A stretch of DNA of 8,370 bases, from positions 1 through 8,370 of the forward strand of contig JARIBR010000203.1 in assembly GCA_029258695.1 (NCBI GenBank), given 5' to 3'. The stretch is from Quadrisphaera sp. GTDB lineage: Bacteria > Actinomycetota > Actinomycetes > Actinomycetales > Quadrisphaeraceae. Made by a program: the position numbers and the translations under genes. Shown in pieces: positions 1 through 6,189 of this stretch (position 1 is the stretch's first letter; each line of letters starts with the position of its first letter). The notes under the pieces were generated by a model. That model had not been told where the DNA came from. It searched no databases and was given only the letters and a program-made list of their open reading frames with translations.

Positions 1-30
1 GGTGCGGGGTGCGGGGTGCGGGGTGGTGGG
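1..30 (+). repeat. 7-bp tandem repeat with G-quadruplex motif downstream of crtB
   Basis: Three exact tandem copies of GGTGCGG occupy bases 1-21 and a G-rich tail follows. The plus strand has G runs at 6-9, 13-16, 20-23 and 28-30, separated by loops of 3-4 nt, so it fits the usual four-run G-quadruplex pattern. It starts 11 bp beyond the crtB stop codon and touches the window edge, so the array may be longer. The G-rich strand is the template for crtB, so the crtB transcript would carry the C-rich copy. The repeat and G runs are seen directly. Any structural or termination role is inference. Confidence 0.5.
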
Positions 31-40
31 CGCCGGGGCG

Positions 41-1000
41 TCAGGCGGGGGTCTGCCAGGCGGCGGCGTCGCGCCGGGCGCGGCGGGCACGCGCCAGCCC
101 GGGCAGGGCGACCGCCAGGCGGGAGGGCAGCGGGACAGCCACCCGCCGGCGCATCACCTGGTAGTCCGCCCGCTCCACCTCGTCGAGGATCCCGCCGTAC
201 AACCGGTAGGCACAGTCGATGGAGTCGCGGCTCGTCGGCTCGAGCATGGCGATCCCGGGCTTGGCGCGGGCGAAGAGGCCGCGCGTGAGCTCGACCTGCC
301 CCTCGAGGAGCGCGCGGATGCCCGGGGTGACGACGCCGGTGCGCCGGGACTCGTGCAGCTCGGCCCGGGTGACCCCGGCAGCAGCCTGCGCGTCGTCGGG
401 CAGGTACGTGCGCCCACGGTCGAGGTCCTCACCGACGTCGCGGATGAAGTTGGCCATCTGGAACGCCTCGCCGAGCAGGCGCGCGCGCACCGCCGCCTCG
501 TCCTCCAGCCCGGGCAGGGCTCCCAGCACCGGGAGCATCTGCAGCCCGATCACCGACGCCGACCCGTACATGTACGCCTCGAGGTGCGCGTACGTGGGGT
601 AGTGCGTCTGCGTGATGTCGGCGCGCATCGAGGCGAGGAAGGCGTCGATGATGCCCAGCGGGATGGACCACCGGCGCACCGTGGCCAGCATGGCGCGGGC
701 GACGGGGTTCCGGGCGTCCCCCGTCGACAGCGCCAGGGTGAAGTCGTCGGACCACTCCACGAGCGCGTCGGGGTCGGGGGCTGAGAGCGAGTCGACGAAG
801 TCGTCGGCGTAGCGGGCGAACCCGTACAGGGCCCACACCCACGGGCGCTTCTCCGGCGGCAGCAGCGCGGTCGCGAGGAAGTACGTGCGCCCGTGCTCCG
901 CGTGCAGCGCCCGGCACGTCAGCAGGTCCGAGCGCAGCAGGGGGTCGGTGATGCCGGCTGCGTCCAGCGAGGACGAGCCGGCGGGGCGCCTCAGCGCCAC
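41..1000 (-). CDS. crtB: Phytoene synthase (squalene/phytoene synthase family)
   Basis: CrtB condenses two geranylgeranyl diphosphates head to head into phytoene, the first committed C40 carotenoid step, at the cytoplasmic membrane face. The 319-residue product has the normal family length. It shows both aspartate-rich Mg-diphosphate motifs: DDFVD at about residues 66-70 within YGFARYADDFVDS, and DVGED at about 188-192 within NFIRDVGEDLDRGRTYLP. The N-terminal CRALHAEHGRTYFLAT segment is typical of actinobacterial CrtB. The frame stays open upstream to 1129, but that part lies inside crtI and has low-complexity, shadow-like composition. I therefore chose the GTG at 1000, which overlaps the crtI stop by 10 nt (GTGGCGCTGA) and suggests translational coupling; the Shine-Dalgarno signal is weak. 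It is the last gene of the crtE-crtI-crtB operon visible here. The family call is very secure; the exact start is less so. Confidence 0.96.
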   Translation of the reverse strand: MALRRPAGSSSLDAAGITDPLLRSDLLTCRALHAEHGRTYFLATALLPPEKRPWVWALYGFARYADDFVDSLSAPDPDALVEWSDDFTLALSTGDARNPVARAMLATVRRWSIPLGIIDAFLASMRADITQTHYPTYAHLEAYMYGSASVIGLQMLPVLGALPGLEDEAAVRARLLGEAFQMANFIRDVGEDLDRGRTYLPDDAQAAAGVTRAELHESRRTGVVTPGIRALLEGQVELTRGLFARAKPGIAMLEPTSRDSIDCAYRLYGGILDEVERADYQVMRRRVAVPLPSRLAVALPGLARARRARRDAAAWQTPA

Positions 1001-2580
1001 GCCCGCGAGCGGTACGTCGGGTCCACCCCGGTGATCCGCTCGGCGGCGAGCCGCCCCGAGACGAGCACCATGGGCACCCCGACGCCCGGCTGCGTGCCGG
1101 AGCCGGTGAACACGACGTTCTCGCCCCACAGGTTCCCGGGCCGGAACGGACCGGTCTGGCGGAAGACGTGGGAGGAGGCGAACGGTGCGCCGTCGGCCAT
1201 GCCCTGGTCGCGCCAGTCGTTCGGGGTGGTGACGTGCTCCACCTCGATGCCGTCCCGGAAGCCCTCGTAGCCGCGCTTCTCCAGGGTGTCGAGCACGTGG
1301 TCACGGTACGCGGGGGCGATGACGTCCCAGTCCACGCCGTGCTTGGCCCCCGCGGAGAGGCTGGGGGTGGGGAAGAGGACGTAGTAGACGTCCTTGCCGG
1401 GCGGCGCCAGCGTCGGGTCGGAGACCGTGGGCGTCGAGAGCAGGATCGACGGGTCGGACATCAGGCGCCCCCCCGTCAGCTCCGCGAAGACCTCGCGCCA
1501 GGAGTGGCCGAAGAGGATGGTGTGGTGCGCCGAGCCGGGGTAGTGCGCGCTGGAGCCGGCGAGCATGAGGTAGCAGGATGGCGAGTACGTCAGCGGCAGG
1601 CGGCGCAGCGGTGCGCCGAGCAGCTCGGAGTAGGCCACCGGCAGGTCGGGGTTGAGCACGAGCGCGTCGCACGTGATGCGCTCGCCGGTGTCGGTGATGA
1701 CCGCGGTGGCGCGTCCGTTGGCGTGCTCCACCGAGGTCACCGTCGTGGAGTAGCGGAACTCCACGCCGTGCTTGGCCGCCGCCGCGGCCATCCCGACGGG
1801 GATCGAGTGCACCCCGCCGCGGGCGGTGACCACGCCGGCGACGGAGTCCATGTAGGCGATGACGGCGTAGATGCCCAGCGCCTCCTGGGGGGCGACGCCG
1901 GCGTAGAGGGCCTGGAAGGAGAAGACCTTCTGGGTGCGCTCGTCCTTGAGGAAGCGCTCGACCAGGGTGGACATCTTGGAGAACCCGCCGAGCGTGAGCA
2001 GGCGCAGCATGTCGGTGCCCACGAGGGAGAGCGGGGAGTCGATGTTGCGGTCGATGAAGCTCTTCATCTCGGCGCGGTAGAGCTTTCCGACGTGCTCCAC
2101 GAAGCGCCGGTAGCCCGCGGCCTCCTCGGGGCCGGCGAAGTCCTCGACCGCCTGCGCCATCGCGTCGACGTCGGCGTGCACGTCGAGCGAGCTGCCGTCC
2201 GCGTACCTCGCGCGGTACAGCGGGTCGACGTTCTCGAGGGTCACCCAGTCCGCGACGTCCTCGCCGAGGGCGTCGAAGCAGTCGGCGACGAGGTCCGGCA
2301 TGGTGAGCACCGTCGGACCGGTGTCGAACCGGTACGCACCGTCCTCGACCTCGTCGGTGATCCGCCCCGCGCGACCGCCGGGCAGGGCCTCGCGCTCGAC
2401 GACGGTGACCTTCCGGCCCGCCCCGGCCAGCCGCATGGCCGCCGACAGGCCGGCCAGGCCGGCGCCGACGACGACGACGTGGTCGGTCGGCCCGGACACC
2501 GTGCGCATCCTGCCCGGGACGAGGGTGTCGATGCTGCGGCGCACCGCGTGGGAGGGGCTGACGCCCAGGATGGAGCTCAT
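991..2580 (-). CDS. crtI: Phytoene desaturase, CrtI type (FAD-dependent)
   Basis: CrtI desaturates phytoene stepwise, normally to lycopene, using FAD at the membrane. The 529-residue product fits the family. It has a Rossmann FAD motif VVVVGAGLAGLSAA (GxGxxG at about 39-44), the following acidic residue in VVERE, the GGRAGR segment at about 68-73, FDTGPTVLTMPDL, and the C-terminal signature GSGTQPGVGVPMVLVSGRLAAE from about residue 493. The start is ATG at 2580, forming a 4-bp ATGA overlap with the crtE stop. AAGGA lies just upstream as a ribosome-binding site. About 34 residues precede the FAD motif; a second ATG at 2508 would shorten the protein by 24 residues, but the overlap and the ribosome site favour 2580. 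The open frame continues upstream to 3258, but that is antisense-type readthrough of crtE codons. The number of desaturation steps cannot be read from sequence; lycopene as product is inferred from family and context. Confidence 0.96.
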   Translation of the reverse strand: MSSILGVSPSHAVRRSIDTLVPGRMRTVSGPTDHVVVVGAGLAGLSAAMRLAGAGRKVTVVEREALPGGRAGRITDEVEDGAYRFDTGPTVLTMPDLVADCFDALGEDVADWVTLENVDPLYRARYADGSSLDVHADVDAMAQAVEDFAGPEEAAGYRRFVEHVGKLYRAEMKSFIDRNIDSPLSLVGTDMLRLLTLGGFSKMSTLVERFLKDERTQKVFSFQALYAGVAPQEALGIYAVIAYMDSVAGVVTARGGVHSIPVGMAAAAAKHGVEFRYSTTVTSVEHANGRATAVITDTGERITCDALVLNPDLPVAYSELLGAPLRRLPLTYSPSCYLMLAGSSAHYPGSAHHTILFGHSWREVFAELTGGRLMSDPSILLSTPTVSDPTLAPPGKDVYYVLFPTPSLSAGAKHGVDWDVIAPAYRDHVLDTLEKRGYEGFRDGIEVEHVTTPNDWRDQGMADGAPFASSHVFRQTGPFRPGNLWGENVVFTGSGTQPGVGVPMVLVSGRLAAERITGVDPTYRSRAWR

Positions 2581-3806
2581 GCGGTCCTTGCTGTCGCGGC
2601 GTCGATGAGTCCGCCGAGAGCCGTCGCGGCCTCGTCGGTCACCTCTGAGTGGTCCAGCGCCTCGCGGCTGCGCGCGACGGCGTCGTCGATCATGTGCTCG
2701 ACGGAGGCCAGCGCCCCGGTCTCCTCGATGATGGTGCGCAGGCGCTCCACGCCAGCTCCGTCGAGCACGGGGTCCCCGATGCCGGCGCGCAGCGCCGCCG
2801 CGGCGGCGGAATCGGCTGCCTGGAGGGCGAGGAGCACCAGCACGGTGCGCTTGCCCTCGCGCAGGTCGTCGCCGGCCGGCTTGCCGGTGGCCAGCGGGTC
2901 CCCGTAGACGCCCAGCACGTCGTCCCGCAGCTGGAACGCCTCGCCGAGGGCCAGGCCGTAGTCGCTGTAGGACGCCAGCAGGGCCTCGGGGGCGTCGGCC
3001 AGCGCTGCGCCCATGAGCAGGGGGTGCTCGACGCTGTACTTCGCGCTCTTGAAGCAGATGACGCGCCGCGAGCGGGCGATCGCCGCCTCGAAGGCCTCCT
3101 CGCCGGCGAGGTCGAAGGGCATCGCCTGGGTGAGCATGTCCAGGTACTGCCCCGCCATGAGCTGGGTGCGCATCTCGTCGAAGACCGGCCGGACACGGGC
3201 CAGGGCGTCCGGCGGCAGCCCGCCGCCGGCGAGCGCCGCGTCGGACCAGGTCAGGCACAGGTCACCGGCGAGGATCGCGCCCGCGGCGCCGAAGTGCGCA
3301 TCGTCGCCCATCCAGCCGTGGACCCGGTGCAGCGAGGCGAACTGGCGGTGCACGGCCGGCTGGCCGCGGCGGGTGTCCGAGGCGTCCATGAGGTCGTCGT
3401 GGATGAGCGCGGCGGCCTGGAAGAGCTCGAGCGAGGTGGGCAGGGAGACGAGGGCGTCGTCCCCGCCGACGTCCTCGGGCTCGCCGCCGGCGCCGAGGAA
3501 GCCCCAGTACGCGAAGGCCGCGCGCAGTCGCTTGCCGCCGCGCACCAGCTGCGCGATCGGCTCGACCAGGCCCCCGCCGTCGTCACCGACCGCCGCGAGG
3601 AGGGAGCCGTGGTGCGCGAGGACCGCGTCGAGCTGGTCCTGGACCATGCCCCTCAACCCGTCGAGGTCCATCCGGCGCGCCGCTGCGGTGCCGGCGCGCG
3701 CGTCGTGCGCGTCGCCGGCCCGTGGGAGGTCGGCGGTGGAGGTCTCGCTCCCGGCGGGCGAGGAGGACACCCGTCCCCTGCTGGGGGCGCTGGATGCCGT
3801 CGTCAC
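2577..3806 (-). CDS. crtE: Polyprenyl (geranylgeranyl) diphosphate synthase
   Basis: This trans-prenyltransferase elongates allylic diphosphates with isopentenyl diphosphate and here probably supplies GGPP to CrtB. The 409-residue product contains GGKRLR (about 90-95), the first aspartate-rich motif DDLMD (137-141) in IHDDLMDASDTRRG, the second motif region RDDVLGVYGD (about 294-303), and GKPAGDDLREGKRTVL (about 308-323). Two alanines lie four and five residues before DDLMD, consistent with a pocket open enough for C20, but chain length is inferred. The start is GTG at 3806: a -10-like TAGATT ends 6 nt upstream, suggesting a leaderless mRNA. This gives a 45-residue Ala/Ser/Arg/Asp-rich, probably disordered N-terminal extension. 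An internal ATG at 3671 would give a 364-residue protein beginning near the conserved region and cannot be excluded. It is the first gene of the operon, with crtI overlapping its stop by 4 bp. It could be named idsA or crtE; the operon favours crtE. Confidence 0.94.
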   Translation of the reverse strand: MTTASSAPSRGRVSSSPAGSETSTADLPRAGDAHDARAGTAAARRMDLDGLRGMVQDQLDAVLAHHGSLLAAVGDDGGGLVEPIAQLVRGGKRLRAAFAYWGFLGAGGEPEDVGGDDALVSLPTSLELFQAAALIHDDLMDASDTRRGQPAVHRQFASLHRVHGWMGDDAHFGAAGAILAGDLCLTWSDAALAGGGLPPDALARVRPVFDEMRTQLMAGQYLDMLTQAMPFDLAGEEAFEAAIARSRRVICFKSAKYSVEHPLLMGAALADAPEALLASYSDYGLALGEAFQLRDDVLGVYGDPLATGKPAGDDLREGKRTVLVLLALQAADSAAAAALRAGIGDPVLDGAGVERLRTIIEETGALASVEHMIDDAVARSREALDHSEVTDEAATALGGLIDAATARTA

Positions 3807-3812
3807 CCGGGC

Positions 3813-3818
3813 AATCTA
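3813..3818 (-). promoter_or_regulatory. Putative -10 element of a leaderless crtE promoter
   Basis: Read on the minus strand this is TAGATT, matching TATAAT at four of six positions including the key TA and final T. Six bases (GCCCGG) separate it from the GTG at 3806. That is the spacing at which transcription would begin on the first base of the start codon. No Shine-Dalgarno sequence precedes that GTG, which agrees with a leaderless transcript. Confidence 0.55.
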
Positions 3819-3843
3819 GCCGGGAGACGCAGGAGCGGCGATC

Positions 3844-3849
3844 TAGCCT
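3844..3849 (+). promoter_or_regulatory. Putative -10 element of a leaderless promoter for the phosphatidyltransferase gene
   Basis: TAGCCT has the TA and final T of a -10 box, a three-of-six match to TATAAT. Six bases (GGTGTG) separate it from the GTG at 3856, the same geometry as on the crtE side. It supports GTG 3856 rather than the immediately preceding in-frame GTG at 3853 as the start. The match to consensus is modest, so the parallel with the opposite strand is the main support. Confidence 0.45.
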
Positions 3850-3855
3850 GGTGTG

Positions 3856-4548
3856 GTGCCCGACTCACCGCGCGACCGCGAGCAGGCCTGGGCGAGCGCC
3901 CACGCCACCGAGGTGCCCGGCGGGCGCGTGATCGGCGGCCTCGTCCGCGCCTACCTGGCAGCGATGCACGCCCTCGCCGCCCCGCTGGTCTCCCGCGGCG
4001 TGCCGCCGTCGGCGGTGACGCTCGCGGCCGTGCTCCTCAGCTGGCTGGCCGTGGCGCCCGCGCTCGCCGGGGGCCGCTGGGCCCTGGCTTCGGTGGTGGT
4101 CCTGGCGGTCGGCGGTCTCGCGGACTCCCTCGACGGGCAGGTGGCCCGCGACGCGGGGCGCTCGAGCCGGCTGGGGGCGCTGGCTGACGCCGTGGGCGAC
4201 CGGCTGAGCGACCTGGCGACGATCGGCGTGCTCTGGGCGCTCGGGGCGCCGGCCGCGTGGGTGCTGCTCGCCGCGGGCGCGGGGTTCCTCCAGGAGTACG
4301 CCCGCGCGCGGGCCCAGGTCGAGGGGGTCAGCGGCCCCGGCGTGGTGTCGGTGTCCGAGCGGCCCACCCGCGTCGCCGTGGTGGTGATGTTCACCCTCGG
4401 CGCCGGGCTGTACCCGGGCGCGGCGGTGGGCTGGGCCACGACCGGCGCCGTGGTGGCTGCCGCCCTGGCGCTGGTGGCCCTGGCGCAGGTGCTGGTGGCG
4501 CTGGTCCGTCAGCTCTCTCGATCGGCCCCGGAGACGCCGCGCTCCTGA
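3856..4548 (+). CDS. CDP-alcohol phosphatidyltransferase family membrane protein
   Basis: Enzymes of this family transfer a phosphatidyl group from a CDP-linked lipid to an alcohol (glycerol phosphate, inositol phosphate, serine and others), making phospholipid headgroups in the membrane. The protein is 230 residues from GTG 3856, or 231 from GTG 3853. It carries the full signature DxxDGxxARx8GxxxDxxxD as DSLDGQVAR, eight residues, then GALADAVGD (about residues 90-115), so all metal-binding aspartates are present. Roughly five or six hydrophobic segments are visible, at about 54-73, 75-92, 120-145, 172-190 and 195-218. SERPTRV near 168 is typical of PgsA-like actinobacterial members. The acceptor alcohol cannot be read from sequence, so I give no symbol. 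It is divergent from crtE across a shared, very short promoter region and convergent with the crtD-like gene. A link to carotenoid metabolism, or simply to membrane composition, is inference. Confidence 0.9.
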   Translation: MPDSPRDREQAWASAHATEVPGGRVIGGLVRAYLAAMHALAAPLVSRGVPPSAVTLAAVLLSWLAVAPALAGGRWALASVVVLAVGGLADSLDGQVARDAGRSSRLGALADAVGDRLSDLATIGVLWALGAPAAWVLLAAGAGFLQEYARARAQVEGVSGPGVVSVSERPTRVAVVVMFTLGAGLYPGAAVGWATTGAVVAAALALVALAQVLVALVRQLSRSAPETPRS

Positions 4549-4573
4549 GCCGGTGCCGACGGGCCGATGCCCA

Positions 4574-4610
4574 CGGGCCACCGGCCCGGGGGGCCTCGCG
4601 GCCGGGCCGG
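4574..4610. terminator. GC-rich hairpin between convergent genes, likely bidirectional terminator
   Basis: A perfect 9-bp inverted repeat pairs 4581-4589 (CCGGCCCGG) with 4602-4610 (CCGGGCCGG) across a 12-nt loop. The loop contains a further GGCC/GGCC mini-stem. An overlapping alternative stem pairs CGGGCC at 4574-4579 with GGCCCG at 4583-4588 around a 3-nt loop. It lies between the plus-strand stop at 4548 and the minus-strand stop at 4644. No T tract follows on either side, which is common for GC-rich actinobacterial terminators. The inverted repeat is certain; the termination role is inferred from position. Confidence 0.55.
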
Positions 4611-4643
4611 CGGCGTCAGAACCGAGCGTCACCTCCCTCGACG

Positions 4644-6173
4644 TCAGGCGCGGCCGATCATCTCGGCGACGATGCGGGCGCTCTGCGCGACCAGCGGGAT
4701 GCCGCCGCCAGGGTGTGATGACCCGCCGACGAGGTAGAGCCCCGGCAGCGGTGAGCGGTTCGCCGGGCGCAGGAAGGCGGCGACCGCCCCGTTCGACGAC
4801 GTGCCGTAGATGGAGCCGCCCACGCTCGCGGTCTCGCGCTCCAGGTCCGCCGGGGTGCGGACCACGCGCCAGAGCACACGGTCGCGGACGTCGGTGCCGC
4901 GCCGGGCCATGACCTCCAGGACGTGGTCGGCGTAGCGCTGCGCCAGCCCCGGCTCGTCCCAGTCCACCCCGGCGCCGGGGTCGCCGGGGGTGTGCCGGGG
5001 AGCGTTGACGAGCACGAACCACGCCTCGCTGTGCTCGTCGGGGCGCAGCGCGGGGTCGTCGGGGGCGCTGACGTAGACCGTGGGGTCGGCCACCGGCGCC
5101 GGCGCGCCGCGGGAGCTCCCGGTGCCGAACACCGCGTCGAACTCCGCGTCGTAGTCCGCGGGGAAGGACACCGAGTGGTGGGTCAGGCCCGGGGTGCGCC
5201 CGCGCAGCGCGAGCAGCAGGACGAACCCCGACAGCGACGCGGTGGCCGCCCTCAGCCGGGCCCGCTGACGCCGGGCGCCGGTGGCGCCGCGCCGGGGCAG
5301 CAGGTGGCCGTAGAGGGCGGCGGCGTCGGCGTCCGAGACCACGACGTCCGCGGCAGCGCGCTCCCCGCTGGACAGGACCACCCCGGCGACGCGGCCCCCG
5401 CGCACCTCGATCTCGGCGACCTCGGCGTGCGTGCGCAGGGTCGCGCCGCGCTCGCGGGCGCGGTCGGCGACGGCGTCGACGAGGCGGCGCAGCCCTCCTG
5501 CGACGTGCCAGGAGCCCTGCTCGGCCTCGAGGTGGGCGATGGCTGCCAGCGCCGCCGGGGCGCGGCGCGGGTCCGACCCGGTGTACGTGGCGTAGCGGTC
5601 GAGCAGCTGGACCAGGCGAGGGTCGTCGAGGTAGCTCTCACCGAGGGAGCGCAGCGAGCGCCACGGGGCGATGGTGGCCACGTCCCGCAGCCCCCCGCGC
5701 CGCGCGGCCAGCCGCGCCAGGGTGGCGCTCCCGTGGAGGGGTGAGGTGAGGAACGGCGCCTCGGTGGCGGACCAGATGGCCCCGGCGCGCCGGGACAGCG
5801 CGGCCCACCGGTCACCGGAGCCCGCCCCGATCTCCGCGTCGAGCGCGGCGTGGAGCGCTGCGGGGTCCCGCCCGGGCACGGTCAGCCGGCTGCCGTCGGC
5901 GAAGCGGTAGCTCGCCGCCGGGTCCACCTCCACGACGTCGACCGCGCCGCTCAGCGGGCCGCCGGTGGCGTCGAAGAGGTCCTCGAAGACCTGCGGCCAG
6001 GTGAGCAGGGAGGGGCCGGTGTCGAAGGCGAACCCGTCACGCTCGTACCACCCGAGCTTCCCCCCCGTGGTGGGCGAGCGCTCGTAGGCGGTGACATCGT
6101 GGCCGGCGGTGGCCAGGCGCGCCGCAGCGGCGAGGCCTCCCATGCCGGCGCCGACGACGGCGATGCGCGCCAC
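4644..6173 (-). CDS. CrtI-superfamily carotenoid oxidoreductase, CrtD-like (probable 3,4-desaturase)
   Basis: This FAD-dependent enzyme belongs to the phytoene desaturase superfamily but is clearly distinct from the crtI product nearby. Its 509 residues begin ARIAVVGAGMGGLAAAARLA (GxGxxG at 8-13) with the ribose-binding Glu31, then GGKLG, FDTGPSLLTWP, and end with GGSSHPGGGIPLVAQSARIVAE (about 483-504). The GGxxHPGGGxPL ending resembles CrtD-type (hydroxycarotenoid 3,4-desaturase) and CrtN/CrtP-type members more than classical CrtI. Context with a CruF-like hydratase and a glycosyltransferase favours 3,4-desaturation of a hydrated chain end. A CrtP- or CrtO-like oxidation role remains possible, so no symbol is given. 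The start is GTG at 6173, with GAGAGGG about 7 nt upstream as a good ribosome-binding site. It is the last gene of the second operon, 16 bp after the lipoprotein stop. Family call secure; reaction inferred. Confidence 0.88.
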   Translation of the reverse strand: MARIAVVGAGMGGLAAAARLATAGHDVTAYERSPTTGGKLGWYERDGFAFDTGPSLLTWPQVFEDLFDATGGPLSGAVDVVEVDPAASYRFADGSRLTVPGRDPAALHAALDAEIGAGSGDRWAALSRRAGAIWSATEAPFLTSPLHGSATLARLAARRGGLRDVATIAPWRSLRSLGESYLDDPRLVQLLDRYATYTGSDPRRAPAALAAIAHLEAEQGSWHVAGGLRRLVDAVADRARERGATLRTHAEVAEIEVRGGRVAGVVLSSGERAAADVVVSDADAAALYGHLLPRRGATGARRQRARLRAATASLSGFVLLLALRGRTPGLTHHSVSFPADYDAEFDAVFGTGSSRGAPAPVADPTVYVSAPDDPALRPDEHSEAWFVLVNAPRHTPGDPGAGVDWDEPGLAQRYADHVLEVMARRGTDVRDRVLWRVVRTPADLERETASVGGSIYGTSSNGAVAAFLRPANRSPLPGLYLVGGSSHPGGGIPLVAQSARIVAEMIGRA

Positions 6174-6189
6174 GCTCAGACCCTCTCGG

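Larger units (their letters stand above)
3807..3855. promoter_or_regulatory. Divergent promoter region between crtE and the phosphatidyltransferase gene
   Basis: This gap of about 49 bp is the only upstream space for both genes. It holds two direct copies of ATCTAGCC, at 3814-3821 and 3841-3848, with starts 27 bp apart. CTAG is self-complementary, so each copy can supply a TA-rich -10-like core on either strand. The left copy feeds the crtE promoter and the right copy the plus-strand gene. No good TTGACA-like -35 box was found for either direction. The paired repeat could also be an operator for a shared regulator, but no regulator gene lies in the window. The repeats are seen directly; promoter and operator roles are inference. 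Confidence 0.6.

Noticed and set aside
294..303. Glycine in place of the last aspartate in the second aspartate-rich motif of CrtE (residues 294-303, RDDVLGVYGD)
   Set aside because: The positions given are protein residues. DDxLG followed by GD is common in actinobacterial prenyl diphosphate synthases, so it is not evidence of inactivation.
1168..2907. A 579-codon open frame on the plus strand opposite crtI and crtE
   Set aside because: Its translation is rich in Gly, Arg, Val and His with no recognisable domain, and it lies fully antisense to two genes with clear catalytic motifs. Long antisense frames are expected at this GC content.
2581..3258. N-terminal extension of crtI as a 755-residue fusion protein
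   Set aside because: The extra 226 residues are the crtE sequence read in another frame, Arg/Gly/Ala-rich. ATG 2580 has a ribosome site and an ATGA overlap.
2649..4187. A 512-codon plus-strand open frame spanning crtE and the start of the phosphatidyltransferase gene
   Set aside because: It runs across the promoter gap and two well-supported genes in other frames, with low-complexity composition. It is a GC artefact.
3865..5022. A 385-codon minus-strand frame opposite the phosphatidyltransferase gene and the convergent gap
   Set aside because: It is Arg/Gly/His-rich without motifs, crosses a likely terminator, and overlaps a gene whose CDP-alcohol signature is complete.
4923..5744. A 273-codon plus-strand frame inside the CrtD-like gene
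   Set aside because: No domain is recognisable. The opposite strand carries a continuous FAD oxidoreductase with conserved termini.
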